The position numbers were made by a program, and so were the translations under genes. This document shows positions 1 to 8,976 of a DNA stretch of 64,000 bases, in pieces (positions within the stretch are counted from its first letter, which is position 1; each line of letters begins with the position of its first letter). This DNA is from JAWWOL01 sp033851545 (GTDB lineage: Bacteria; Actinomycetota; Actinomycetes; JAWWOL01), in assembly GCA_033851545.1 (NCBI GenBank), contig JAWWOO010000026.1, positions 1 to 64,000 of the forward strand, in the 5' to 3' direction. The notes under the pieces were generated by a model. It ran no database searches, was not told where the DNA came from, and saw only the letters and a program-made list of their open reading frames with translations.

Positions 1-354
1 GTCGACGGACACCTCCTCGACTACCACACCCGCACCTACCGACCACCCAAAGACCTCGACACCTACATTCGGGCCCGGGACCGGCACTGCCGGTTCCCCG
101 GCTGCACCCAACCCGCCGAGAACTGCGACCTCGACCACACCCAACCCTTCCGACACCAGCCGGACCCCGACGACCAAGGCGGATCCACGTCCGCTCGCAA
201 CCTCGCCTCCCTGTGCCGGTACACCCACCGGGCCAAAACCCACGGCCACTACCACACCCGGCAAGACCCCGACGGCACCCTGCACGTGAGCACCCCCCTC
301 GGCCGCACCTACACCACCAAACCCTGGGACTACCGACCCGACAGCGAACGCTGA
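1..354 (+). CDS. HNH endonuclease, DUF222/13E12-type, C-terminal fragment
   Basis: The first 117 codons in frame 1 are the tail of a larger protein whose start lies outside the window. The fragment carries a typical HNH nuclease core: RDRHCRFPGC, then CDLDHTQPF and SLCRYTHRAKTHG, which supply the two Cys pairs and the catalytic His. Actinobacterial proteins with this C-terminus usually have a long DUF222 N-terminal half and belong to the 13E12 repeat family; that half is not visible here. Many such genomes carry dozens of copies, and their role (restriction-like, mobile or other) is unsettled. It ends 25 bp from the convergent ureD. Confidence 0.85.
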   Translation, partial: VDGHLLDYHTRTYRPPKDLDTYIRARDRHCRFPGCTQPAENCDLDHTQPFRHQPDPDDQGGSTSARNLASLCRYTHRAKTHGHYHTRQDPDGTLHVSTPLGRTYTTKPWDYRPDSER

Positions 355-378
355 CCCCAGGCGAAGGACAGCAGGCTC

Positions 379-1098
379 CTAGACCGTCGCGAGGTCAGCG
401 GGTGCGGGAGTCTGCGCGTCCAGCGCGCGACGAAGGACGATGGCGGACGCGGCAACGGCGGTGAACAGGATGCCCCCGCCGGCCAGGGACATGGCCGCCA
501 TGTCAGGCCCTGGCTGGCAGGCCCTGTCCCCGTACCCGACCGACAGCAACGAACCGGCCGCTCGACCGGTGCCCAGCACGGCGGGACCGTGTGTGACGGA
601 ATCTCCGCCGCGCAGCTGAGAGCCCGTACGCAGCAGGGGAAGTCCACCTCGCGTGACATCGATGCGCGTGGTCGCCTCGCCGCCGGACTCTCCGTAGCGA
701 CCGAGCACCACCTCCTCGCGCCACAGCAGGGACGCAGCTGCCGCGAGGTCGATCTCGGTGATCAGCTCGACCGATGCCCCGTCGGCAACGACGACCGGCT
801 CGAGCAACAGTTCCAACGACGCCCCGGCACCGACGACCGCCCTGACCACGATGCGGGCGGTGCCGCCGGCGGCAGACGGCAGGACCAGGGTCGAGGCCAC
901 AGCCCGCAAGCGCAGCGACAGCCCGGCCGGCACCTCGATCGACAGCTCGAGGTCGTCGCCGCCGAGGGGACCAGCCGCTCCCTGGGCGAGGTGGATCGCG
1001 TCGTCTGCCGGTCGGAGCACGATCGGCAGGTCGCTGCGCAGGACGGCCGCGGTGTAAGGGCCGCCGGGGCCCGCGACGACGCGGGCGCGGGCCTTCAC
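379..1098 (-). CDS. ureD: Urease accessory protein UreD
   Basis: This 239-residue protein is the UreD scaffold that binds the urease apoenzyme with UreF and UreG during nickel insertion. Recognisable parts are the N-terminal LRSDLPIVLRP region, the strand-rich middle (ELSIEVPAGLSLRLRAVAST), and the LLWREEVVLGRYGESGG block typical of UreD. It is somewhat shorter than the usual 260-280 residues. The start is a GTG whose first bases overlap the ureG stop (GTGA), so translation is probably coupled. It is the last gene of the minus-strand ureABCFGD operon. Confidence 0.92.
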   Translation of the reverse strand: MKARARVVAGPGGPYTAAVLRSDLPIVLRPADDAIHLAQGAAGPLGGDDLELSIEVPAGLSLRLRAVASTLVLPSAAGGTARIVVRAVVGAGASLELLLEPVVVADGASVELITEIDLAAAASLLWREEVVLGRYGESGGEATTRIDVTRGGLPLLRTGSQLRGGDSVTHGPAVLGTGRAAGSLLSVGYGDRACQPGPDMAAMSLAGGGILFTAVAASAIVLRRALDAQTPAPADLATV

Positions 1099-1808
1099 CC
1101 GACCCGCGACCAGTCAGCGATCCGCGCGAGCACCCACGCCGAGACGTCGGGCGTCGATGGGGCCTCGCGGAGCGAGGAGAAGATGACCGGTGCCTCACCA
1201 CGCACGGCCTTGGCGTCGCGGTCCATCACGGACAGGTCTGCGCCGACGAGTGGTGCCAGGTCGGTCTTGTTGATGACCAGCAGGTCTGCACCCGTGACAC
1301 CGGGGCCGCCCTTGCGCGGGACCTTGTCGCCTCCGGCGACATCGACGACGAAGATCTGGTGGTCGACCAGCCCCTTGCTGAACGTCGCCGTCAGATTGTC
1401 ACCGCCGCTCTCGACCAGAATCAGGTCGAGTGGTGCGAACCGTGCCTCCAGGTCCTCGACCGCATCGAGATTGGCGGTGATGTCGTCACGGATGGCTGTG
1501 TGCGGGCAGCAGCCCGTACGGACCGCGGAGATCCGCTCCTCGGCGAGAACGCCTGCCCTGCGCAGGAACTCGGCATCCTCTGTCGTGTAGATGTCGTTGG
1601 TCACGACTGCCAGCGCCAGCCGGTCGGCGAGCGCACGGCACAGTGCTGCGACGAGCGCCGTCTTGCCGGAACCGACAGGTCCGCCGATGCCGATCCGCAG
1701 CGGCCGCCGTACGCCGCCAGTCATTGCGGGCGGTGCCACACGCTCCTCGTCCTCGGCACCGTGCACGTGCGGGAGCTCGTCCGGCTCATGCTCATGGTCA
1801 TGAAGCAA
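1095..1808 (-). CDS. ureG: Urease accessory GTPase UreG
   Basis: UreG is the SIMIBI-class GTPase that powers nickel delivery to urease. The P-loop GPVGSGKT lies near residue 44, followed by TNDIYTTEDAEFL, the invariant ESGGDNLTATFS and the base-recognition NKTD. The first 15 residues are His-rich (HDHEHEPDELPHVH), as in other actinobacterial UreG proteins, and probably hold or hand over nickel. The start assigned is TTG at 1808; a GTG or ATG further in would lose the His stretch, so the start is uncertain. It overlaps ureF by 11 bp. Confidence 0.94.
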   Translation of the reverse strand: MLHDHEHEPDELPHVHGAEDEERVAPPAMTGGVRRPLRIGIGGPVGSGKTALVAALCRALADRLALAVVTNDIYTTEDAEFLRRAGVLAEERISAVRTGCCPHTAIRDDITANLDAVEDLEARFAPLDLILVESGGDNLTATFSKGLVDHQIFVVDVAGGDKVPRKGGPGVTGADLLVINKTDLAPLVGADLSVMDRDAKAVRGEAPVIFSSLREAPSTPDVSAWVLARIADWSRVG

Positions 1809-2466
1809 AGAGACTCATCTCCCGGTCGTCGTGCCGCTCGGCGAGGATGTCGAGCAGCGGGCCTGTGGTGGCCGGCAGCAGGGCCAGCTGCCGGAGGTCC
1901 GTGTGAGCGAAACTCGCTGCCAGCGAGGCAATCCGGTCCACCTCGGCTGTCAGCTCGGCCAGCATGCCGGCAACCTCGATCGGGTCGAGCCCGAGCAGCC
2001 GGACGCCCGCTGAGGCCGCGCCCGTCGACATGCCGTGCACGCAGGCGAGTGCTACGTCGGCCGGTGACAGCCCGGCGGCAGAGGCCACCGCACCCTGGAC
2101 CACCGGCAGCGGCGGCCGGTCGGTGAAGCCCGCAAGGGTTTCGAGCGCCGCCGACGGCCAGACCCGCCGGCCCGTACGCAGCAGTGCCCGTCCCTGCGCA
2201 GCGGCCGCCCGGCGCGCGGCGGCCGACGGGGTGCGGGCGGCGAACTCCGCGCAGAGCAGCTCCCAGTGTCCGGCCTGGGCGCACGAGACTGCCGCGATGG
2301 CAGCCGAGGTCAGCCCCGAGCCGACCAGGACGCCACGCACGAACAGCCCGACGTCGGCGACCGAGCTGACCCTGCCGTCGACGATCGCCTGCTCGAGGCC
2401 GCCGGAGTGAGCGTGGCCACCGGACGGCAGCCGCCCATCGGCCAGCAGCAGCAGCGCGGCGTTCAT
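1798..2466 (-). CDS. ureF: Urease accessory protein UreF
   Basis: This 222-residue all-helical protein acts with UreD and UreG as the gate of the urease activation complex. It begins MNAALLLLADGRLPSGG, matching the family's N-terminal LLxLxDSxFPxGG pattern, and continues GLEQAIVDGRV. The reading frame stays open far upstream inside ureC, but the ATG at 2466 overlaps the ureC stop as ATGA, which fixes the start. It is the only ATG-initiated gene in this urease operon. Confidence 0.92.
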   Translation of the reverse strand: MNAALLLLADGRLPSGGHAHSGGLEQAIVDGRVSSVADVGLFVRGVLVGSGLTSAAIAAVSCAQAGHWELLCAEFAARTPSAAARRAAAAQGRALLRTGRRVWPSAALETLAGFTDRPPLPVVQGAVASAAGLSPADVALACVHGMSTGAASAGVRLLGLDPIEVAGMLAELTAEVDRIASLAASFAHTDLRQLALLPATTGPLLDILAERHDDREMSLFAS

Positions 2467-4187
2467 CAGAAGAGGAAGTAGCGCTGGGCCATGGGGACGA
2501 CCGACAGTGGTGCGCCTTCGACCACCTCGCCGTCGATCCGTACGGTGAACGTGTCCGGCTCGACCTCGATCCGCGGCAGCGCGTCGTTGTTGACCATGTC
2601 CGCCTTGGTGCGACGGCGGACGTCGGCGACCGGCGCGAGCCGACGGGCCACCGAGAGCCGGTCGGCCAGGCCGTCCTCGATCGCCATCGGCGCCACGAAG
2701 AAGACGGACGTGGCAGCAGCAGCCGACGGAGAGGCGCCCCACATGGGCCGGGGGAAAACCGGCTGCGGCGTGGGGATCGAGGCATTGGCGTCACCCATCG
2801 CCGCCCAGGCAATGAAGCCGCCCTTGAGCACGACGTGCGGGCGTACGCCGAAGAAGGCGGGATCCCAGAGCACCAGGTCGGCGAGCTTGCCCTCCTCGAC
2901 CGAGCCGACCTCGCCCTCGAGACCGTGAGCGATCGCGGGGCAGATCGTGTACTTCGCGACGTAGCGCTTGGCCCGCTCGTTGTCGTTGTCGACGTCGCCC
3001 GGCGCGAAGCCTCGGCGCAGCTTCATCGAGTGCGCTGTCTGCCAGGTGCGCATGATGACCTCGCCGACGCGCCCCATCGCCTGGCTGTCCGACCCGATCA
3101 TCGAGATCGCGCCCATGTCGTGCAGCACGTCCTCTGCGGCGATCGTCGACGGTCGGATGCGGCTCTCGGCGAAGGCCAGATCCTCTGGTACCGAAGGGTT
3201 GAGGTGGTGACAGACCATGAGCATGTCGAGGTGCTCGGCGAGCGTGTTGACGGTGTGCGGCCGGGTCGGGTTGGTCGATGAGGGAAGCACGTAGGACTCC
3301 CCCGCCACCGTGATGATGTCTGGGGCGTGGCCGCCGCCCGCGCCCTCGGTGTGGTAGGCGTGGATGCCCCGGCCGGCGATCGCCGCCAGGGTGTCCTCGA
3401 CGAAGCCGGCCTCGTTGAGCGTGTCGGTGTGGATGGCGACCTGAAGGCCCGTACGGTCGGCCACTCTCAGGCTCGCGTCGATGACCGCCGGCGTGGTGCC
3501 CCAGTCCTCGTGCAGCTTGAAGCCTGAGGCTCCACCGAGGATCTGCTCCATCATCGAGTCTTCGGAGACGGTATTTCCCTTGCCCAGCAAGGCAACATTG
3601 ATCGGCAAGCCATCCATGGCCTCGAACATCCGGGCGAGATACCACGGTCCGGGGGTGATCGTGGTGGCCTTGGTGCCCTCGGCCGGGCCGGTGCCGCCGG
3701 CGATCCACGTGGTGACACCGGAGCCGAGTGCCTCGTCGACCTGCTGCGGCGCGATCAGGTGCACGTGGCAGTCAATCGCGCCGGCCGTGAGGATGCGGCC
3801 GTTGCCCGCGATCACCTCGGTCGACGGTCCGATGACCAGTCGGGGGTCGACCCCGTCCATGGTGTCGGGGTTGCCCGCCTTGCCAAGCCCGACGATGCGG
3901 CCATCGAGGATGCCGACGTCGGCCTTGACCACGCCCCAGTGGTCGAGCACGATCGCGCCGGTGATGACCGTGTCGAGGGCGCCCTGGGCCCGGGTGGCCC
4001 GGCTCTGGCCCATCGATTCGCGGATCACCTTGCCACCCCCGAAGACGACCTCGTCACCGCCGTGCGGGCCACGGCTGCGGTCCTCGGTGACCTCGATGAA
4101 CAAGTCGGTGTCGGCGAGCCGTACGCGGTCGCCGGTGGTCGGCCCGAACAGCGCGGCGTAGCGGGATCGGGTCAGGTCATGCGCCAC
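2466..4187 (-). CDS. ureC: Urease subunit alpha (catalytic)
   Basis: UreC, 573 residues, is the nickel amidohydrolase that splits urea into ammonia and carbamate. All catalytic elements are present: DCHVHLIAPQ (metal His pair), the carbamylated Lys in GFKLHEDWG, AIHTDTLNE, YHTEGAGGGHAPD, the mobile-flap VCHHLNPSVPED and the metal Asp in MIGSDSQAMGRVGE. Length is normal. The start is GTG at 4187, overlapping ureB by 11 bp. Urea is released twice during allantoin breakdown, so the purine genes further right should supply substrate. Confidence 0.97.
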   Translation of the reverse strand: MAHDLTRSRYAALFGPTTGDRVRLADTDLFIEVTEDRSRGPHGGDEVVFGGGKVIRESMGQSRATRAQGALDTVITGAIVLDHWGVVKADVGILDGRIVGLGKAGNPDTMDGVDPRLVIGPSTEVIAGNGRILTAGAIDCHVHLIAPQQVDEALGSGVTTWIAGGTGPAEGTKATTITPGPWYLARMFEAMDGLPINVALLGKGNTVSEDSMMEQILGGASGFKLHEDWGTTPAVIDASLRVADRTGLQVAIHTDTLNEAGFVEDTLAAIAGRGIHAYHTEGAGGGHAPDIITVAGESYVLPSSTNPTRPHTVNTLAEHLDMLMVCHHLNPSVPEDLAFAESRIRPSTIAAEDVLHDMGAISMIGSDSQAMGRVGEVIMRTWQTAHSMKLRRGFAPGDVDNDNERAKRYVAKYTICPAIAHGLEGEVGSVEEGKLADLVLWDPAFFGVRPHVVLKGGFIAWAAMGDANASIPTPQPVFPRPMWGASPSAAAATSVFFVAPMAIEDGLADRLSVARRLAPVADVRRRTKADMVNNDALPRIEVEPDTFTVRIDGEVVEGAPLSVVPMAQRYFLF

Positions 4188-4503
4188 TGCGGTCTCCGTC
4201 CAACGGCCCCGACGCCTCCGGGCGCAGACCGGGGACCACCCGGGCGCCCCCGATGCGTACGAGCTGCACCTCGCGCTCGACGCCCGGCTCGAACCGGACC
4301 GCGGTCCCGGCGGGGATGTCCAACCGCATGCCCCAGGCCGCCTCGCGGTCGAACCGCAGTGCCGGGTTGCAGGCCGAGAGGTGGTAGTGCGAGCCGACCT
4401 GGATCGGCCGGTCGCCGGTGTTGACCACCTCGAGGGTGATGGTCGGCAGGTCGACGTTGCTCGTCACCGTGCCCTCGGGGGTGATGACCTCGCCGGGGAT
4501 CAC
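4177..4503 (-). CDS. ureB: Urease subunit beta
   Basis: A 108-residue urease beta subunit. It begins MIPGEVITPEG and contains the family signature VGSHYHLSACNPALRFDR followed by GMRLDIPAGTAVRFEPG. It forms the trimer scaffold with UreA and UreC. The start is GTG, overlapping the ureA stop (GTGA), and its end overlaps ureC by 11 bp. Separate ureA and ureB genes, rather than the fused form of Helicobacter, are normal for actinobacteria. Confidence 0.95.
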   Translation of the reverse strand: MIPGEVITPEGTVTSNVDLPTITLEVVNTGDRPIQVGSHYHLSACNPALRFDREAAWGMRLDIPAGTAVRFEPGVEREVQLVRIGGARVVPGLRPEASGPLDGDRSGA

Positions 4504-4802
4504 GGGATCGGCCGGTGCAGGGTGACCAGCTTGGTGCCGTCCGGGAAGGTCGCCTCCACCTGGACCGACTCGATCATCTCGGGGATGCCGGGCATCACCT
4601 CGTCCCGCGAGAGCACGTGGCGACCCGTCTCCATCAGCTCGATCACCGGGCGTCCGTCCCGCGCAGCTTCGAGCACGTACGAGGTCAGCAAGGCGATCGC
4701 CTCTGGGTAGTTGAGGAGGACACCCCTGGCCTTGCGGTCACGCGCGACCATCGCCGCGACGTGGACCAGCAGCCTGTCCTGTTCGTGGGGGGTCAGCAGC
4801 AC
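4500..4802 (-). CDS. ureA: Urease subunit gamma
   Basis: The 100-residue gamma subunit, reading VLLTPHEQDRLLVHVAAMV and later LLNYPEAIALLTSYVLEAA, with the closing region VQVEATFPDGTKLVTLHRP. The frame is open for some 950 bases further upstream, but family length and a strong GGAGGAG ribosome site six bases before GTG at 4802 fix the start. It is the first gene of the operon. The 232 bp between it and the divergent HD-GYP gene must hold both promoters; no clear operator was recognised there. Confidence 0.95.
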   Translation of the reverse strand: MLLTPHEQDRLLVHVAAMVARDRKARGVLLNYPEAIALLTSYVLEAARDGRPVIELMETGRHVLSRDEVMPGIPEMIESVQVEATFPDGTKLVTLHRPIP

Positions 4803-5034
4803 CGCACGCTCCTCCAGTCGACTCGAGCAACCCTCTCGGGCGGGACCGACGCTAGAAGCGCCGGATGTCAGGCACGTTACGACGATGTGCCGCCGAACGA
4901 CACTCACGGTCCACGCACGAGGACGCCCTACCGTCCTGGGCTGGCGTTCAGCCGACGGCGCGACTGCGTTCAGGCTAGCCAGTTGGGTGGTCCGCCTGCC
5001 GACAACTCCCCGACAGTGCCGTGGGGAGGTGAGG

Positions 5035-6660
5035 GTGAGCAGCCAAGCGGTCCAACGGATGCCTGAGTGGCGCGCGCGGCGCAAGCTCGCGTGGTCGATC
5101 CGGGCGGCAACCGTGGCGGTGCCCTTCGCTGCGGCAACGTCGTGCATGGTCCTGCTGTCCCGCGTGCTCCCCCGGCCTGCGGCGACGATCGGCCAGGTCG
5201 CCTGGTTCGGCCTGCTCCTGTGCGTGAGCTGGCTGGTCGCGCGCCTGGTCAGCAAGTGCGTCGACCGGTCGTTGCCGCTCGCTGCCTTGCTCGAGATGTC
5301 GCTGACCTTCCCGGAGAGCGCGCCCTCCCGGCTCGGGCTGGCACAGCGCGGCAGCAGCCGGTCCGCCCTGGCCCAGCTGGCCGTCGCGCCTCCCGACGAG
5401 ACGGCCCAGGCGGCCGCCGAGCGCATCCTGCGACTGCTGACCGCCCTCTCGGCGCACGACCGCTTCACCCGGGGCCACGCGGAACGCGTACGGGCGTACG
5501 CAGATCTCATCGCGGAACGGCTCGACATGACGGCCACAGACCGGGACCGGCTGCGCTGGGCGGCCCTGCTGCACGACATCGGCAAGCTCCAGGTGCCGTC
5601 AAAGCTGCTCGGCAAGCCGGGAAAGCCGACGCCCGCCGAGTGGGACGTCCTGCGCCAGCACCCGGCCGCAGGTGCAGTCATCGCGGCGCCGCTCCTCGCA
5701 TGGCTCTCGCCGATGGAACGGGTGATCGCCGAGCACCACGAGCGTTGGGACGGCACCGGCTACCCGGCCGGCCTGCGCGGTGAGGACATCAGCTTCGGTG
5801 CGCGGGTCGTCTGCGTGGCCGACTGCTTCGAGGCGATGACGGCCGCCCGCCCGTACAGCCGCCCGATCAGGCGCGAGGCGGCACTGCGCGAGCTGGTCAA
5901 CTGCGCCGGCACGCACTTCGACCCCGACGTCGTTCGCGCGCTGCTCACCGTCCCCCGTCGCCGGCTGAGCGTAGCGATGGGCCCGGCGGCTTGGCTGGCC
6001 GGGCTGCCCCTGGCGGGACAGAGCTCAATGACGGTCGTACGCGCCGCCGCGCATGCGGGCACGATGACAGCCGGCGCAACTGCCGTCGTGGTGGCCGCCG
6101 TCGGCCCGACCACCGTCCTCGGCGCGGGACCCGCTTTCGCCGAGGCGGCGTCGGCGAGTGCGGCCGCACCGGCCACCGCAACGGCCACCGCTCCGAAAGC
6201 GCCCAGGACCACCGGCCCCCGTGCCACTCCCGCGCCGCGACCGACCGCCTCCCCGTCGGACCACGCCCCCCGGCTCCCAGCGCCGACAACGTCCGCCGCT
6301 GCGGCAGTCACCCCGGTGAGCTCGCCGACGTCGACCAAGGTGCCTTCGAGAGCACCGACCGCTTCCCCCTCGCGCCGAGCGACTCCGCCGCCTCCACTGC
6401 CTCCGCTGCCTCCGGTGCAGAAGACGGCTGCCCCGACACCCAAGCCGACCCCAGCCGCGAAACCAACCGCAAAGCCGAGCGCGAAACCCACGAAGACGCC
6501 GAAGGCGGCCAGGACGCCCAAGCCGACCCAGAAGCCGACGGGCAAGCCACAACCCACCCCCACGCCGAAACCGACCAAGACGGTGAAGCCGGTCAAGAGC
6601 CCGAACCTGCCGAACGCACCGACGGCGTCGGCCACGTCGAGGCCCACCGGCAAGCCCTGA
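5035..6660 (+). CDS. Membrane HD-GYP phosphodiesterase-like protein with Pro/Lys/Thr-rich tail
   Basis: From the GTG at 5035, preceded by GGGGAGGTGAGG, the protein has 541 residues. Two hydrophobic segments lie near residues 20-65. An HD-GYP domain follows, with HDRFTRGHAERV, LLHDIGKL and the full EHHERWDGTGYPAGL, so c-di-GMP hydrolysis is plausible. After another hydrophobic, Ala-rich stretch (about 330-370) the last 170 residues are low complexity: Ala/Pro/Thr, then repeated PKPT, KPTAKPSAKPTKTPK-like units. Such tails often cross or bind the cell wall, which would put the tail outside and the HD-GYP domain inside. ATG at 5059 is an alternative start. Confidence 0.85.
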   Translation: MSSQAVQRMPEWRARRKLAWSIRAATVAVPFAAATSCMVLLSRVLPRPAATIGQVAWFGLLLCVSWLVARLVSKCVDRSLPLAALLEMSLTFPESAPSRLGLAQRGSSRSALAQLAVAPPDETAQAAAERILRLLTALSAHDRFTRGHAERVRAYADLIAERLDMTATDRDRLRWAALLHDIGKLQVPSKLLGKPGKPTPAEWDVLRQHPAAGAVIAAPLLAWLSPMERVIAEHHERWDGTGYPAGLRGEDISFGARVVCVADCFEAMTAARPYSRPIRREAALRELVNCAGTHFDPDVVRALLTVPRRRLSVAMGPAAWLAGLPLAGQSSMTVVRAAAHAGTMTAGATAVVVAAVGPTTVLGAGPAFAEAASASAAAPATATATAPKAPRTTGPRATPAPRPTASPSDHAPRLPAPTTSAAAAVTPVSSPTSTKVPSRAPTASPSRRATPPPPLPPLPPVQKTAAPTPKPTPAAKPTAKPSAKPTKTPKAARTPKPTQKPTGKPQPTPTPKPTKTVKPVKSPNLPNAPTASATSRPTGKP

Positions 6661-6766
6661 CCAGTGGGGCTACTTGGTCGCAAGGTCAGCGCTTCCTCTC
6701 GCTCCCGTCCCCGGCAGCTTCGGCTGGGGGCTTCGCCGGCGAGTACATCCCCGCCAGCTCAGCCAC

Positions 6767-6795
6767 GGGGCGGCCTTCCAACCGGAGGCCGCCCC
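6767..6795. terminator. Convergent terminator hairpin
   Basis: A perfect 10-bp stem, GGGGCGGCCT with AGGCCGCCCC, around a 9-nt loop. It lies in the 167 bp between the HD-GYP gene and the oppositely transcribed Asp-box protein gene, so it can serve both. There is no clear T-tract, as is usual for actinobacterial terminators. Confidence 0.65.
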
Positions 6796-6827
6796 GCGGC
6801 ATGCTCACGCGCTGATCCAGGCCCGGC

Positions 6828-8837
6828 CTAGTGGCCGCCTCCGCTCAGCGCCACCTTGGTCGTGAAGGCGTCCTGGTCGTTCGCGAGCGGCGCATTGGCG
6901 GCCGAGCCGGTGCAGACCTGCGGCGGCACACCCGTCACTCCGGTGCCGGGGCACAGGAACAGCTCCGGGTCCCTGGTGTCGCTCCACAGAGGCATTGCGT
7001 ACCGGCCAACCACCGTCATTCCGCTGTAGTCGCCGAAGAACAGGCCGCTGAACCCGGTGGGCGGCGGCATCGACGACGAAGTGGCCCTGGCGACGGAAAC
7101 GGCGTGCGTCCCGACGGTGCTGACGCTGATGTCGGAGTAACCCGTCGCCTCGTCACTGCCGTACTGCCGGTCGTAGTAGCTCACCGCGAGCTGGCCGCTG
7201 GCGGAGAAGTCCGCCCACTGCCAGAACTGGTCACTCGTGCCCTGCGCCCTGGTCGGGTTGACCGTCGGCATGGTGCGCGGGTCCCGCGTGGAGCCGGTGA
7301 AGCTGGCGGCGGCGTTCTGCGACTCGCTGATCAGGATGCCGTTGTTGCAGGCACCAGCCGTCTTGACCCCGGTGTAGTCCGGGTTGCCGAACGGGGAGAA
7401 GCCGGCGGGCGCGCAACCGTTCGCCTCCTTCGACGTGCTGTTGATGTACGAGGCGTAGGTGACCACGACGTGCGCCGGGTCGGTCGGGTCGACGGCGCCG
7501 ACCGGGTAGTTCGCGGCCCGGAAGATCGAGTTCGTGGTCGCGTTCTTCTCCGGCACACAGGAGCGACCGGCGTCGGCACCGGCCTGGTACGTCGCGCAGT
7601 CGGGCAGGTCGTAGTAGTCGCCGACCTTGACCGGCGCCCCGAACGTCGCACCGCCGTCCGTGGACCGGACCAGGAGGACCTGGTAGCGGTTGTCAGGACT
7701 GGTCGGGCTGGGGGTCGGGTTCTGGTTGTTGAAGTTCGCGTAGGTGATGTAGAGCGCTCCGTCGCTGCCGGTGAACGGCTGCGAGAACTGGTTCTCGTTG
7801 CAGTTGCTGGGCGACGTGGGGACCCCGAACGAGTTCGGGTCACAGAAGGCGGAGGTCGTGCTGACGAGCACCGGCGAGCTGAAGTGCTCACCGTAGTCGG
7901 CGCTGTGGGCCTCGTAGATGTACGCCGACCCGTCCGCGGCGAACTCGGTCCAGCTCACGTAGACCCGGTCCTGGAACGGGCTGCCTTTGTGAGCGTCGAC
8001 CGTCATCAGCTGCTTGTCCTCGAGGACCGCGCCGACACCGGTGGGGTCGGAGTTCTCCCGTACCGGCCGGCCGGGGAAGTTCCACGAGGCGCCACCGTTT
8101 CCGGTCGAGCGGAAGACGTAGAACGCGCTGGACTGGTCGGGGTTCGGCGAGACCCCGCTGCCACGGTTGAACACCTGGCAGCTGAAGTAGGCGTTGCCCT
8201 TGGTGTCGAACGCGACGGACGTGTCGCCGCCGGCCTGCCAGTACTGCCGGGCGGTGCCGAACGCGGTCCCACGCGTGAAGCCCGTCGGGATCGTCGTGTC
8301 GCTCCACGACCGGCCGCCGTCGCGCGAGTAGGCGCCGTAGCAGTTCCCGTCACCGCGGCGGTAGTCGTTGTAGCTCGCCACCAGGTGGTCGGGCTGGTTC
8401 GGGTCGTGCGTGATGGAGGTCTCGTTCTGCGACTGGCCACGACCCTGCAGGTCCCCGTCGGTCACCGTCGCGCAGTCCTGGTTGACCTTCACGTTCGCGC
8501 CGCGCCGGGTGGCACAGGCGGCCGTCGTGGTCGAGGCCGGCTGGTAGTTGGACGGCTGGCCGGCCGGGCTGAGCTGCGCCGGTGGCGTGGTCAGGTCCTC
8601 GACGCCTCCGTTGTCGTCACCACCGCCGATGGCCACGTTGGGCTTGAGCAACCCCGTGGACGCCGGGCCCAGCGCGGTGGCGAAGCCACCGGACACCAAC
8701 CGCTTCTGCATTGCCGTCAGGCCGTTGTAGCTCATCCCGCGCGCCTGGGCGACATGCCCGGACAGCACCGTTGAACCGGCTGACGTCATGGTCAAGCAGA
8801 CGCCCAGTACGACCGCACCACGCCAAGTACGCCTCAT
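6828..8837 (-). CDS. Secreted Asp-box (sialidase/BNR-like) repeat protein
   Basis: A 669-residue exported protein with an N-terminal signal region (MRRTWRGAVVLGVCLTMTSAG). Repeated Asp-box-like motifs mark a beta-propeller of the sialidase/BNR type: YSRDGGRSWSD, STGNGGASW, HSADYGEHFSS and RSTDGGATFGAP. The block QNETSITHDPNQPDHLVASYND is also typical of this group. I cannot see the Arg triad and Tyr/Glu pair of true sialidases, so enzymatic function is unproven. GTG at 8858 would add seven residues. It lies downstream of the sugar importer on the same strand, after 139 bp. A role in external glycan binding or hydrolysis is possible. Confidence 0.7.
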   Translation of the reverse strand: MRRTWRGAVVLGVCLTMTSAGSTVLSGHVAQARGMSYNGLTAMQKRLVSGGFATALGPASTGLLKPNVAIGGGDDNGGVEDLTTPPAQLSPAGQPSNYQPASTTTAACATRRGANVKVNQDCATVTDGDLQGRGQSQNETSITHDPNQPDHLVASYNDYRRGDGNCYGAYSRDGGRSWSDTTIPTGFTRGTAFGTARQYWQAGGDTSVAFDTKGNAYFSCQVFNRGSGVSPNPDQSSAFYVFRSTGNGGASWNFPGRPVRENSDPTGVGAVLEDKQLMTVDAHKGSPFQDRVYVSWTEFAADGSAYIYEAHSADYGEHFSSPVLVSTTSAFCDPNSFGVPTSPSNCNENQFSQPFTGSDGALYITYANFNNQNPTPSPTSPDNRYQVLLVRSTDGGATFGAPVKVGDYYDLPDCATYQAGADAGRSCVPEKNATTNSIFRAANYPVGAVDPTDPAHVVVTYASYINSTSKEANGCAPAGFSPFGNPDYTGVKTAGACNNGILISESQNAAASFTGSTRDPRTMPTVNPTRAQGTSDQFWQWADFSASGQLAVSYYDRQYGSDEATGYSDISVSTVGTHAVSVARATSSSMPPPTGFSGLFFGDYSGMTVVGRYAMPLWSDTRDPELFLCPGTGVTGVPPQVCTGSAANAPLANDQDAFTTKVALSGGGH

Positions 8838-8976
8838 TGCGGACCCCAGACCGTGCACCCGCGCACCCGGGCGGCGACGCGGTGATAGCGGGACGCTAGA
8901 CCGATCGGTGATCGGTACACAACCCCCAGGAGATGACCAACCCTCACGAAGGCGACAACCGGCGCCGGCCGCCCGG

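Noticed and set aside
6420..6600. Tandem repeats at the end of the first HD-GYP gene, considered as a CRISPR array or VNTR
   Set aside because: They are in-frame PKPT-type codons without regular unit length or unique spacers.
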